DNA from: Ampullaceana balthica | Taxonomy: Eukaryota; Mollusca; Gastropoda; Lymnaeidae | Direction: 5' to 3' | Assembly (NCBI GenBank): GCA_944989445.1 | Contig: CALYLW010000321.1 | Span: forward strand, 1-64,000 | Length of the DNA: 64,000 nucleotides | Shown: positions 33,795 through 45,937 of the stretch, one piece after another | Layout of the letters: every line of letters starts with the position of its first letter | Position numbering within the stretch: position 1 is the stretch's first letter | Notes under the pieces: model-generated | Seen by the model: only the letters and a program-made list of their open reading frames with translations | Database searches by the model: none | What the model was told of the DNA's origin: nothing | Translations under genes and position numbers: made by a program

Positions 33795-34580
33795 CTTTCA
33801 CATTATTTTAGCAAAATACTTTTTCTCTATTCTTAATACTTCTAGTAAGCTTTTTTTCTTTCCGAAGTCAATTATGTTTTTTTCTGAAATTATTGTAAAC
33901 AAACTTGATTTGTTTTTATATATCTCAATTATTTTATTTTTCATATTCGATTTTAAAGTGTGACACTTTGTCTTTTCTGTGCAGCATTTCTATTCAATCT
34001 ATTTTTAGCCAGTCATATCTTGAATTTGTTTTACCTTCATATCAAATTACATGTGAATTACCTGAATATGCATCATGTTAACTCTTGAAATAAAATCCAA
34101 CAGAAGTTTGAAATATAGCTGAGCATTTTAAAGCTATTCATTTGGGAAAGTATCTATTTTATGAAATAATCCCATCTTAGATGTTATCAGTAAGTTATTG
34201 TATATCATGTGCACACATTAGACAATAATTGGAAAAAATGCACTAGCTCAGAATATGGCAAATTTTATGTTCAGTATATGGCTAGTTTATACGTATTTAC
34301 ATTTATCAGAGATGGATATCTCCTGATTTAAATCAGCCAATGATTGACTTTGTGGTCCAAGAGTCCATGGATCTTTCAATCACGCCTTTTGGCCGATTGA
34401 AACATTTACCAGATAATAAACGTATGGCTAAGTGCTAATCAAAGAGACCAACTCAAAGTATTATGCACTATCTAATCCTTTAATCATGCTTAATAAGGCA
34501 TTAAAAAATGAACCTTAACTCCGAGTTTCAATTCAGTTACAATTTCTCTCGTAAAAAATATATTGCCTCCCTTTTTTCCA
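33795..34580. other. No gene recognised
   Basis: AT-rich spacer with no feature I can support. Confidence 0.5.
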
Positions 34581-34690
34581 AATACAGAGGAACCTCTTAT
34601 AACTAGCATAATTCGTTCCAGAGTCTTTCTTACTCGTTGAGCGAAACACTCGTAATACAGTTCAATTTTTCCCATACAAATCAATGTAAC
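34581..34690. repeat. Tc1/mariner-type element end, fragment
   Basis: 'gaggaacctcttataact' and 'attcgttccagagtct' resemble one end of a pogo-like MITE. A matching opposite end ('gtgctcgttatgagaggtta') occurs far away at 44490-44510. No partner is nearby. Confidence 0.4.
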
Positions 34691-34964
34691 ATACGATAAT
34701 GCGTTCCATGCTTTAAAAAATACTCATTTTTCAAAAATTTAGATTATCATTTATTCAAATAAAATTACTTATGAATGGTTAAAGAGTATAACAAACTGGA
34801 ATGCAATTTAGATTTGAAACACAAAACGTAAATAATAAATTTTTAAAAAACGTACAAACCAAGTTTTTGACGATAAATCATTTATGTACGAGACATAACT
34901 AAAAGAATGTTCATTATAATACGCAGCGCAAGACCATCCAAAAATACAAAATTGCTGTTGAGTC

Positions 34965-35574
34965 GCAAGTAGTGTCTGTCAGTCCTAACGCTGCTAAATT
35001 TAGAAAGCAGGGAAAACCAAATTACTGCAACAATGCATCAAAAAAGGTGCAAATTAAAGATGCGCTGTAAAAAATATTATATGACGTCATTGTTTTCGCT
35101 CATATTTTAATTTTGGAAAAGGGATCAATTTAAAAAGAGGATTTGATGATGGTTAATTACAAAATCAAAAAACAAAGGGGGCGCCGTAGGCGCCCTACGA
35201 CCAGGGCCGTCTTAACGCATAGGCCCGTTAGGCATTTGCCCGGGGGCCCACGAGCATAGGGGCACCATGGGAATATATTTATTTATATATATTATGTTAA
35301 TTTATATTTTTTTCCTTTGGGGAGGGACCCCACACTATTTCTTTGTCCGGGGGCCCCAAATGGTGTAAAGACGGCTCTGCCTACAACCCCTATTATAAAA
35401 TACTTTGTGTACATTTCAGAAAGTTTAATATTTCGTATTTATCAAACAAGGACAAGTTAGTTGGGCTTTTGAAATAGGTCGACGCCGTAGGCGCCCTAAA
35501 AAGGTGCATTTTTAAAATAAAATAAATAGATTTCAGCTGAAAACTTCCGTCATTTTTGACGGGTGATACGCTAG
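34965..35574 (+). mobile_element. Non-autonomous Helitron, family with GGCGCC hairpins, copy 1
   Basis: The 3' end has the hairpin CCGTCA-loop-TGACGG, then 'gtgatacg', then CTAG at 35571-35574 followed by T. The body contains two further hairpins built on 'gcgccgtaggcgcc' (about 35180 and 35485). Collinear copies lie at 48371-48787 and 57420-57735, and inverted ones at 59409-60400. A hAT MITE is inserted at 35202-35379. The exact 5' end is unclear. Confidence 0.7.
35202..35379. mobile_element. 178-bp hAT MITE nested in the Helitron
   Basis: The ends CAGGGCCGTCTTAA and GTAAAGACGGCTCTG are inverted. The flanks CCTACGAC and CCTACAAC form an 8-bp duplication with one mismatch. Copy 2 of the Helitron (48371-48787) has the uninterrupted sequence. 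Confidence 0.85.
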
Positions 35575-35699
35575 TATGTTTATAAAAAGTGTTGTCAATA
35601 AAATACGCATCTTACGCGCGACAGGAAAGGTTGTTCAATATAGTAAGTACCACGACACTCTATCTCAAAAATTTAACATGATACATTTAGATAAATAAA

Positions 35700-35890
35700 A
35701 TAAACTAAAAATTCATAATTCTAATACAGTACATGCAATCGATCTGAAATTTTTGATGCATCGTTTTGATCATCGATACAAAACTACTTGCAAAATTTCA
35801 GCTTGCTAGCTTACGAGGAAGTGGTTTAAATCGATCCAAAGTTTTTCGACAAACAACCAGACACCACGAGTTAATATAAAGAATTTAAAA
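35700..35890 (-). repeat. Dispersed repeat family R, copy 4 (inverted)
   Basis: The reverse complement matches 26600-26815, ending in 'ccacgagttaatataaagaa'. Confidence 0.6.
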
Positions 35891-35961
35891 ATATTAATTT
35901 ATGACAGATAGCTATTCCCTTTTAACTAGAAACTGTAAAGACATTTGGTTTTGGCTACACT

Positions 35962-36200
35962 TCAAATTTTGACTAAAATGTCTCGTAACCGTTTCGTAGA
36001 CATTCTTGACACTCCCTTTGAAGCACCAATCTCCTTAATTTTCTTTTTGTTCTTGAGAATAGAGCAGATGTTTGATGTTGGCCTATTGTAAGTACGCGCT
36101 AGATTAGCCATGCTAACACATTGTTCTTGCTTTTCAATGATTTTACGTTTCATCTCAACGGTTTTTTTTTGCTCTCTTATGATTGTCTTCTTGTGTTTGT
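35962..36200 (-). pseudogene. Tigger/pogo transposase N-terminal DNA-binding fragment
   Basis: The 63-codon frame starting at 36153 reads MKRKIIEKQEQCVSMANLAR, then TYNRPTSNICSILKNKKKIK and EIGASKGVSRMSTKR. This matches the first CENP-B-type helix-turn-helix region of Tigger-like (pogo) transposases. A further stretch upstream in another frame (MPSKKTNTRRQS) may be its original N-terminus. The DDE domain is absent. Confidence 0.75.
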
Positions 36201-37413
36201 TTTTTTCGAAGGCATTTTAGCACATAAAAAATTACGAATACTGTCTGAATTCAAAATTTAAACAAACGGATGATCACACACAAAAACAATACGCTAACAG
36301 ACCGAGTGCTAAACACATACTTACTATTGCATAGGGGCAGTGGCGTAGCGAGGGGGGGCAGGGGGGCAAATGCCCCGGGCGGCACTTTGCCAAGGGGCAG
36401 CAAAATCCTAGTCGTTAATTAGTTTCTTAAAATGAAAATTTTAAAAGAAAGAGGAGTTTTTTAAAATCGAAATTAAAGAAAAGCCAAATAAGAAATTAAT
36501 AAAAGAATAAAGGAACTATCCAAAAGCATGTGAACGTTTTAACTGCCAAAACTTCAAACTCCTTATTGGATATAAATTCTTCTGATACTAATACTAATGT
36601 AATAAATAAAAAACCAGAGGCTAAATTAGTATGAGCAAGTGACACTGATGTGGTGATAGATTAATTGATTCTTAAAATTTGTCAGCCGCCCCTGTTGTAA
36701 AGTTGGGGGGGGGCGGCAAATTCCTCGTTGTTAATTAGCTAATTGTTAAATCGTGATAAATAAATTTTAAGAGAAAAAAAAAGAAAAGCCAAGATAAAAA
36801 AAATTAAAGGAAATGAAGAACTATATTATATTAAAATACGAGAGCGCTTCTAATGCCAAAACTTCAAACTCCATTATAAATCTAAAGTCTTCTGATACTA
36901 ATGTTACTAAGCTGTAAAACATAGGGGCTTACAGAATGACAATAATGTGCAGGTATATATAATTGATTCAAGTTTGATTTTAACGTAAGTGAACTACTGG
37001 AACAAAATGTTGGCGTATTTATATGGCTTATTTTAATTTTAATTTCTTTTGTTTTGTAGCATAAACAAAAATATTGGAAACAATTGCTTATCTAGTGGAA
37101 TAATAACTTGGCACAAATAAATACAAAATTTGGGGAGGGGGTGGTAAATTCCTCGTTTTTAATTAGCTAATTGTTAAATCGTGAAAATAATTTTTAATAT
37201 AATAAAAGAAAAGCCAAGATAAGTACTCATTAAGTACTCAACATTACCAAAGTTTTTTGCAAATGGAAGGAATCAGAAATTGGATAAAAAAGAATAGACT
37301 ATAAATAAAGACAAACAATTAGTGGTTGTAAAAGAAAAAATAAAACAGCAAGAAATTCTTGTTAGAATATTTGACATGACTAAATCCTGGCGAAATTGAA
37401 TGTGACTTTTTGA

Positions 37414-37600
37414 GGTCACAGAGAGGGCAATACTGTTGCGAATAAAGGAAATATTCTGGAACTAATGCAGTAGCTTGCAAAGTACGTTCGAGCACTCCGA
37501 GATCAAAGTAGGAAAATGAGTAAAAAAAACGTGTCATCTAAAATTCAAACTGTGCTCATAGCACTTTTAGGAGGTACAGTTCATGAAAAATAATCTTTCT
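37414..37600 (+). pseudogene. ZMYM1/TTF-type hAT transposase fragment
   Basis: The frame reads GHREGNTVANKGNILELMQ, stop, LAKYVRALRDQS, then SSKIQTVLIALLGGTVHEK. The GHRE....NKGNFLEL...LAKYD block and the following LS..IQNE.I.LLG....E block are typical of ZMYM1-like hAT transposases. It is interrupted by stop codons and has drifted. Confidence 0.75.
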
Positions 37601-39128
37601 TCAATATTGTTCCATTGTATTTGATAGCTATTCATATATTTGACATAAGGGTCAAACAAGTCCAGTTGTGTGATATGTAAAGATTTAAATAAAAAAGTAG
37701 ACGCTTTAGAATCTTTCAAAGATTTCATTCAAGCAAAAGTGAATCTGCTTACGACATTTCTGAAATGATTTTGAATAAATGATGATCTTAAAATAATTGA
37801 CTGCACAAGCCCAACGTGTGTTAATACTTCTTAAGGGCTGGAAAGTATACAATAGTTCAACAAAGGCGCAAAAACATAAAATCTCATGTCAAACTCGTTC
37901 TAACAGTTAAAAATAATTTGTTATCATGATACTCCAACTGATACGAATTCTCAAAAATATTTTAATACACTGGAGCGTTGTTACGCATTCTTTTCCAAGT
38001 TCATACACTGTTGGAAATACCTAATTGCTTCCACAAGCAAGGGCGTTCAGATCTTCAGGATACAAAATAGTGAATATACCATGGAGCCATGTTGTGGTTA
38101 CTTTGTAAGCTATAGAACTGAAAGATGCAGACAAAAAGCTCAACACACGAACAGACGCAGGAACTTTGTGAGTCAAAAATGAAATCTTTTTATTTTCAAA
38201 GTTACATTTAAAAAAAATTCCCGAAATTCTTTACAAACGTATAGTGCTCAACAAACAAAATTCTTAGCAGTGGCTACTCACAGAGAAACTAATGGAATGG
38301 AATACTTCAGGGATGCTTTGACATTTGATAAAATTTATGTGGAGACAAAATCATTTTAATCGAACCTTCCAATCAAAGAGCAAATTTTTGTTGATCGGAG
38401 CAAATATGTATATGTATCCATGCTATGTAGAGTAACCGATAAGAAGAAATTTGGTTTCTTCATAAGATGAGATTAGTTTATAAATTCGTGTGAGGCTTTG
38501 GCAGTTACATAGAATTTAGAAAACAGACATGATTTTCGTAAACCAGCTAATCTACAGGACTTTGAAATTTTGTCTTCAAATTAGAGTATTCAAAATATCC
38601 CACATGACGTATGACATAGTCAGGCAAGGAATATTTTAACCCCATGAATAGAAAAAATAAATAATGAATTCAAGACTAGGTGGTTTATTCAAGTTTATGA
38701 AGATATTTAGGCTCGAAGTTACCCTGCCTAAAATAATATAATTAATTCGAACATCGCTTACAACTGTCTTAAGTCTTAAGTAAAGAAATGTGTTAAAAGG
38801 GACTTCTATAAAATTGTTTTAATTAAAAAAATTAATGACGATCAATTACGAATGCACCAAAATTGTCTAATCTATTGCTATTTTGGTTATTGAGCATGCC
38901 ATGGCTGAAAACATTGATAAATGAAAGATTGAGCCATGAGGAAAAACATAAAACCCTAATTTCATGTTTGCCTTTCATGAAGCCTTTCTTTTTAACATAA
39001 AATATATAGTGTTCTTATTTTTCTTTCTAATTTTTTTTTACTTTATAGCGTTAACATATTTTTTTTCTTTGAGGGGGCGGGGCGGCAAATTTGGTTTCTG
39101 CCCCGGGCGGCACATACCCACCCTACGC

Positions 39129-39716
39129 TATGGTGGATTAAGGGGGGGGGCTGAACGGGCTAAAGCCAGGGGCCCCCGATGATTTAGGGCCCCCAAACTT
39201 AGCATATTTTATAATAAATGTGGACAAATGTATACATGAATTGCTGAAAATATGATAAATTAATAAAATCTCATCTATTAAAATGATCTCTTTTCCCACA
39301 CGATAGTCTTAGCAGTCAAAAAACCTGATTTGATAGGCTCAATAACAGAAATTATTAAAGAATATTATATATATATTTTAAATTGACAACCCTAAATGAG
39401 CTCTCGTGGCCGAATGTGAAGTACTAAGGCTTATGGTGCAAGCGGTGGCGGGTTCGATCCCCGGGTGGGGTGTGAATTTTTTTTTCATGTGTTTTTTAAT
39501 TTTATAAATTGTCTTTTACACTCAATTTTAGGATACCGGCAAAAAGTTATTTCTTCGAATTCGGTTTTTTCATGAATAATCATTTTGGATGAATATTTAC
39601 AAGTTACAGTCTTATATTAGCTGCTAGCAATCATTTTATCTAAAGGTACACTGGCTGGATAGGGCCCCAGTTTGAATTGCAGCCAGGGGCCCCGTGCAGT
39701 CTTAATCCGCCCCTGA
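39129..39716. mobile_element. hAT-type element nested in the ZMYM1-like hAT
   Basis: Its right end, read inward, is TCAGGGGCGGATTAAG, and the left end has GGTGGATTAAGGGG. A perfect 8-bp duplication CCCTACGC (39121-39128 and 39717-39724) splits the terminal repeat of the host element. Sub-terminal 'ccaggggccc' stretches occur on both sides. It contains a tRNA-like segment. Confidence 0.85.
39400..39475 (+). other. tRNA-like segment, not a confident tRNA gene
   Basis: An A-box-like TGGCCGAATG and a B box GGTTCGATCCC are present. The anticodon stem GCTT/AAGC closes a 7-base loop with GGT at the anticodon position. The acceptor stem is weak, so a tRNA-derived SINE or tRNA relic is most likely. 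Confidence 0.5.
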
Positions 39717-39737
39717 CCCTACGCCACTGCATAGGGG

Positions 39738-39905
39738 TGGAAGTGCCGGTGTTGCAAAATAAATCCTCCCCCTACAGAGTCTCCCCCCGGAGTCTGTTTT
39801 AAAACAAATCCTCCGGGGGGAGAAAATATTTTCCTCCCGATTAAAATAATTTCGCCCCTACCCTGTAAAATATTGTCTCCCCCAAAATAAATTCGCCCCA
39901 TCATA
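39738..39905. repeat. Repeat of AAATAAA-TCTCC units, copy 1
   Basis: Alternating 'aaaataaa', 'tcctccccc', 'agtctccccccggag' and 'ttttaaaac' blocks form nested hairpins. A second, mainly inverted copy lies at 44237-44362. Both begin or end with 'ccggtgt'. The family is unknown to me. Confidence 0.7.
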
Positions 39906-39975
39906 ACTTTCGATATAAAACAAAGAGATCATTAAAAATCAAAAGAATAAAGAATACTTACTTGTGTATTGCTGT

Positions 39976-40520
39976 AATATTCACACATGTTTAATGTAAT
40001 ACTATTTATAGTAGTGGCGTAGATATAGAGAGATAAGATGGGGGTGCGGTACATACCGTTTGACACCACTCAGGGGCGTGACATAATACTCACACATGTT
40101 TACTGTAATACTATTTATGGTAGTGGCATAGATATAGAGAGATAAGAGGGTGGAGCGGACGATACCATTTGACACTTCTCAGCGGCGTGACATAATATTC
40201 ACACGTGTTTACTGTAATACTATTTATTGTAGTGGCGTAGAAATAGAGAGATAACAGGGGGTTGTGGACCATACCGTTTGACACCTCTCATGGGCGTGAC
40301 ATAATACTCACAGATGTTTACTGTAATACTACTTATTGTAGTGGCGTAGAAATAGAGAGAAAAGAGGGGGTTGTGGACCATACCGTTTGACACCTCTCAG
40401 GGGCGTGACATAATATTCACACATGTTTACTCTAATACTATTTATGGTAGTGGCATAGATATAGAGAGATAAGAGGGGGGAGCGGACGATACCATTTGAC
40501 ACTTCTCAGGGGCGTGATAT
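39976..40520. repeat. 109-bp satellite, 5 units
   Basis: The unit starts 'aatattcacacatgtttact' and ends 'ggggcgtgacat'. Unit starts are exactly 109 bp apart at 39976, 40085, 40194, 40303 and 40412, with about 85-90 percent identity by eye. Alternate units share variants ('gtggcatag', 'acgataccatttgacactt'), which hints at a dimeric higher-order repeat. Confidence 0.95.
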
Positions 40521-41040
40521 AATTTGAAAAATTACTTAATTACTTAATTTTTTTCCGCTGTACAAATTGACGCACATGCAGTTTTGGGTGTAAAAAGGCA
40601 GTTGTTTTGTTTCATAAAGCAAGGATTATGTCTTTATAGGCATGGGTTTGTGTTGTTACTATAAATAGTAAGTTTGTACAACGTCGGGTGTTCAGACGAT
40701 GAAAAGGTTTCTTAATATCTAGAGTCGGGGGGAAAGGATGGGAGTGACCCAATTAAGTAACCGCACGGAGGGAACAAAAATCGGGCTACGACACTGACCT
40801 GTTTAACTTCTGACCTGATTATAAAGTCTTTTTTTCAAAAAACTCTGTGGGCTATGCATTGTTATTGTGAGACGCAGAGGCGAGGCGTCAATGGAGGTGA
40901 CTGGTGGTGCTGACTGCACTAGCTGACACTATCACAAGGGGTAAAACAAAATCTAAAATTAAGTTTGTTCCCGTTATTTGGCACTAGAAGACTCGGAGGA
41001 GGACTATGGGTTTAGTCGTGAGGGGGTGACATATTGAGCT

Positions 41041-41044
<4 letters not shown>
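40521..41044. other. No gene recognised
   Basis: Spacer of mixed composition with no supported feature. Confidence 0.5.
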
Positions 41045-41099
<55 letters not shown>

Positions 41100-41100
41100 T
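41045..41100. repeat. (TA)n(TG)n microsatellite
   Basis: About 34 bp of TA followed by about 22 bp of TG. Confidence 0.95.
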
Positions 41101-41905
41101 AGATATTACAAATGCTTTGTACGGAATAAATGTGATTTCAGTTTCAGTTACTTTTATTTAGTCAAAAGTTTGCGTACACACAGACATAGATTTTTAAAAT
41201 TAAATTATTTTGTAAACATTCAGAAATACAGCGCAATTATTGAACCTTATTTTCATAACATCACCATGCACGAATAGATTATCTCATATCACGATTGTGA
41301 AATTATCTTTTACTGTACAGGTGTATTATTTTTCTTTATGAATTTGTATTTTTAAATGCCATAACAGTTTTAAATACAACGAATATATTAAAATGTCAAA
41401 GCATTTTACACATGTTACAAAAAATTTAGACGTTGGCTCCAATATTCATGACTAACATTAAATTTTCTGCCTATAATTTATACCGCCCCCTTCTAGAGTG
41501 TCTAAACTAATTATGACATTATGGACTGGACAGCCCAATCTAGAGTTGTGTCCATAAGAGAAAAAATAATTAAGAAATTTGTATCTATCCATTAACATAT
41601 TTTACAAAGTCTTTAAATGGTACTTTGATGTTACAATATTATATTGCTAGATATTCTAAAATATTAGAAAGCTGTAGGAGATAAAAAAAAGAGTATTAAC
41701 ACAAGAGAATCACAACTACAGGTTATTATTTTCATTTTAGTAGGTATACAATACTTCGAGGATAACAATTAAGCTACAATTGCAAATCGCATAGTGAGAA
41801 AAGATTCTTTTTAAAAAATGATCAATACTTTCATTACAAAAACTAGTACATGTATTGCAAAATTTATCTTTCAAATATTAAAAAAAATTATTAAACAAAA
41901 TATTA
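41101..41905. other. No gene recognised
   Basis: AT-rich spacer before the CATA array. Confidence 0.5.
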
Positions 41906-41907
41906 AA

Positions 41908-42928
41908 CATACATGCATACATACATAACATACATACATGCATACATGCATACATGCATACATGCATACATGCATACATGCATACATACATACATACATA
42001 CATACATACATACATACATACATACATACATACATACATACATACATACATACATACATACAAACTACATACATACATACATACATACATACATACATAC
42101 ATACATACATACATACATACATCATACATACATACATACATACATAGCATACATACATACATACATACATACATACATACATACATACATACATACATAC
42201 ATACATACATACATACATACATACATACATACATACATACATACATACATACATACATACATACATACATACATACATCAACATACATACATACATACAT
42301 ACATACATACATACATACATACATACATACATACATACATACATACATACATACATACATACATACATACATACATACATACATACATACATACATACAT
42401 ACATACATACATACATACATACATACATACATACATACATACATACATACATACATACATACATACATACATACATACATACATACATACATACATACAT
42501 ACATACATACATACATACATACATACATACATACATACATACATACATACATACATACATACATACATACATACATACATACACATACATACATACATAC
42601 ATACATACATACATACATACATACATACATACATACATACATACATACATACATACATACATACATACATACATACATACTACATACATACATACATACA
42701 TACATACATACATACATACATACATACATACATACATACATACATACATACATACATACATACATACATACATACATACATACATACATACATACATACA
42801 TACATACATACATACATACATACATACATACATACATACATACATACATACATACATACATACATACATGCATGCATGCATGCATGCATGCATACATACA
42901 TACATACATACATACATACATACATACA

Positions 42929-42961
<33 letters not shown>

Positions 42962-43000
42962 GTATACGTACATAAATAAATTCATACATGCATGCATACA

Positions 43001-43033
<33 letters not shown>

Positions 43034-43076
43034 GTATACGTACATACATAAATTCATACATACACACATACACACT
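41908..43076. repeat. (CATA)n giant microsatellite, about 1.17 kb
   Basis: Nearly pure CATA repeat of about 290 units. GCAT variants are clustered at 41931-41985 and 42868-42894. Five or more single-base or dinucleotide slips change the frame. At the right end a 45-50 bp unit with 'catatatgtatacgtacat' and 'aaattcatacat' occurs twice (42954 and 43027). The long open frames here (up to 400 codons) are artefacts. Confidence 0.98.
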
Positions 43077-44236
43077 CATATAAATTACTCCCTAATGCCT
43101 CCCTTTGCGTGATTATTACATTATAATAACTCATTAGACTACAGATGACCAGACCCTTAGTAATTTAGAGCCGTTTTAAAATATTTAAAAATTGTTGAGA
43201 GTTGCATTGAAGCATTATGAGTCATAAAACCTGGCTTGGAAATCTTTCAGTAATCCTTTTAATATATCTTTCATAAATTGCACGCGAGCCGCAATGTGAA
43301 CACAGAAGAGCCGCATGCGGCTCGCGAACCGCGGTTTGACCATCGTTGCTTAGAACGTGAAGGTTTCCTAAGCAGACTTCTTCATACCTCAGCTAACTAT
43401 GACTCGATAGACAACTTAAATGGCCAATACGTGCCCACCTTGAAGCAATCTATCTACTAAGACATATAGCTAATCTTTACCCGCTCAACGAAAGACGCTT
43501 CATGTTTTCCTGTCGCATTTCATCAATAAACAAGCCCACCTCTGTGTTACCCCTTAAGTCTCCAGGATTCTAACATTCCGTAAGGTCATTGACCTTATGC
43601 CTAACTAATTCAGCGGCACACCTAAACGGGAATCTCAAGCTAACTAAGCGCCTCATCTCAACCCAGATCTCCTCAACACTTTGATCTGGGTCATATTGTG
43701 AATTTTACGCAATGGGTATCACCAACCCTAGCTAAGACACTGATTGTTTAATCTTGTAACCTGTTTTTTTACTTTATTTTCTAAATTTAAAAACCTTGGC
43801 TACATTTGATTTGTTAAATTTTCTCCAGTAACTTTAGTAAACGCTACCGATAATAGACAGTAATAATGTTTTTGAATTATTTTAATGCACACATAGAAAT
43901 CGGTAATTTCATTTAGGTCCTTAACACATGATCTACCCACAAACGTAAAGAGTGAATTCTTGTTCCAAAATATCGGTATCACGTTCTCGTATTACTTGAT
44001 CATCTTTATATTTCAGTTCATTTGTCTGATATTCTTTTAAATAACTCTGGGCAATTAACCTACTCTAAATATGTGTCTATACGGGCATACACCCACTTAG
44101 CCCGCAAATTGCTACGCCCCTGACAAAGCTTAAGATTGCTCAATTTCCAATAATCATACAGAAATGAATGTAGAACAAATACAAATTATGTTTTAAGTCA
44201 TAAAGTTTAATAAAACAATTATTTATAATTTCCAAT
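43077..44236. other. No gene recognised; hAT-like end fragment at its left
   Basis: A 16-bp perfect palindrome GAGCCGCATGCGGCTC lies at 43308-43323 within 'gcgagccgc...ggtttgacc', which resembles a hAT end. The remainder has no recognised gene. Confidence 0.45.
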
Positions 44237-44362
44237 AATTAAGGGGAGGGTTTATTTTAACACGGAGACTTCATTTTAAAACAAAGTCTCCGGGGGCGAT
44301 TTTGTTTTAAAATAAACTCTCCGGGGGGAGACTTTATTTTGGGGGAGACTTTATTTCGTGAC
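44237..44362. repeat. Repeat of AAATAAA-TCTCC units, copy 2
   Basis: Three to four blocks of 'ggagact.tattttaaaa' alternate orientation, so 'ggagacttcattttaaaac' pairs with 'aaagtctcc' (44264-44291). Inverse relation to 39738-39905. Confidence 0.7.
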
Positions 44363-44394
44363 ACCGGCCTTCAAATGAATTTCCAGGAAAAAAG

Positions 44395-44515
44395 ATACTT
44401 TCCCTTTCTGCGTCACTCGTTATACTAATTTTTCTCTCGTTAAGGGAGAATATTTTTTTTCTCGATATACGAAATACTCGTTTCGTGAGGTGCTCGTTAT
44501 GAGAGGTTATATTGT
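44395..44515. repeat. Tc1/mariner-type element end, fragment
   Basis: 'ttctctcgttaagggag', 'tacgaaatactcgtttc' and 'gctcgttatgagaggtta' match, in inverse order, the end at 34581-34690. Confidence 0.4.
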
Positions 44516-45647
44516 CCTTTAAATTGAACATTACTTTAAACATCATAGTTCTTAAACATTATTTTAAAGCAATAAAATTCTAAACGGGCGATGCAGTCAA
44601 AGTGATGATTAGTGTTTCGTGGGGAAAACTACAATGGCAAAATAACACATCAATGGATCTCATGCTACACGCAGGCATGTATGGGACTGAGCCAGCAGTA
44701 ACAAGCCATAAATTAGAAAAGGAATCTCTTCAAACCCATGTCTACTCGTGTTTTGGAGAGTCGGTGAGAAGCACAAACTCTCCTACAAGCTCAATAGGAC
44801 TTTAGTTATGTAAGATCCTGAAATCTTGTATCTAGAAATAATTTACGTGTGTGGGACACTAAAGTGGGTTGTCTAGAAAGGTATTGTCTAGACTCGTTTT
44901 GAACTTCTTAAGGGGAAATAATGCTGGCACTGAATGAAACATCATTAAGTAGCTCCTCAATCATAAATTGGAAATGCATTCACCATCGTCACCCATACAT
45001 CAACAGCACTAATAGAAGGAGCTTGTCGATTGTTAAAAAGAATGGTCATTCAAAACTGGAATGTAGTTAGTATTTTATTATACACATGGTGGGCTTCATC
45101 GTTTGTTTGTTTTGGTTTTTTTTTGTTTTTGTTTGTTTTTTTTTGGTTTTTTTAAAGAAGAAAGTGATTGCTATCTTCTAAAAAATATCTTCACTTTGAT
45201 TTTTTAAAAATCCAACGTCATGTATTAAAACTGAGACAATCATTCAACCTCAACATATTGAAATAACTTATGACCTAAACATGTAAGGCCCGTGGGATTC
45301 GGATTCGGCCACATTTTTTTTTATCTATGATGTTTCAATTAAATTTCATTGTTGCTTAACTTTTAGAAAACCAACTACAGTTAATTTTTTTTTAAAATAA
45401 TAAATAAGTACGTTTTTAATATTGGAGATTCAACTTTTTTAGATTTAAAAAAAAATGCGCACCAAGTCGATGACGAGTCTAATGTTTAACAATCTTAAAG
45501 TCTATAAAAAGACCCTTCCCTTCTACACATACATACACCGCAAGAAGCAAGTGAAATTCAAAGTTTTCTTTTTACGATTATTGTTTCTCCACTGATCATT
45601 ATGATTTAAATAGCCTTTATTCTTTGTCTGGCTTTTAAACAAATTAT
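44516..45647. other. No gene recognised
   Basis: AT-rich spacer. An open frame at 44602-44805 (67 codons) has no recognised family. Confidence 0.45.
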
Positions 45648-45650
45648 TTA

Positions 45651-45881
45651 GGGGCCGTCCATACGTCACGGTATTTTTGACCATTTTAACTCCCCCTTCC
45701 CCCCTGTCACAAACTGTCACAAATCTCGGACCCCCCCCCCTAAAGTACGTCACACTTTCGAACAAAAATGGTGTATTTTATTAACAAAATAATTAAAATT
45801 TAATATGATACACCGTGACGTCACACATGGCCGGACCCCCCTCCCCACCTCTGGAGCGTGACGTACTTTATGGACGGCCCC
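45651..45881. mobile_element. 231-bp MITE with GGGGCCGTCC ends and TTA duplication
   Basis: The ends GGGGCCGTCCATACGTCACG and CGTGACGTACTTTATGGACGG are inverted, with terminal GGCCCC. TTA is duplicated on both sides (45648-45650 and 45882-45884). Poly-C and GTCAC motifs in between match the larger element at 22244-26267. A TTA duplication suggests a PIF/Harbinger-type origin, but superfamily assignment is open. Confidence 0.8.
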
Positions 45882-45937
45882 TTACATAAATAATTCAAGT
45901 TCCAGTAATTACACTTTCGAATACGACATCTATTTTA

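Larger units (their letters stand above)
36338..39729 (+). mobile_element. ZMYM1-like hAT element (dead)
   Basis: The ends CAGTGGCGTAGCGAGG and CCTACGCCACTG are inverted and flanked by a perfect 8-bp duplication CATAGGGG (36330-36337 and 39730-39737). Sub-terminal 'gccccgggcggcac' appears on both sides. The interior has several stretches of TTF-finger/ZMYM1-type transposase in the plus direction, all with stops. Sub-terminal DNA is repeated inside (36690 and 37130, 'ggggg..ggyaaattcctcgt'). A second hAT sits near the right end. Confidence 0.85.

Noticed and set aside
41871..43112. Very long open frames (up to 400 codons) over the CATA array
   Set aside because: They arise only because a 4-bp repeat without stop codons is open in several frames on both strands. 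No start, splice or protein signal.
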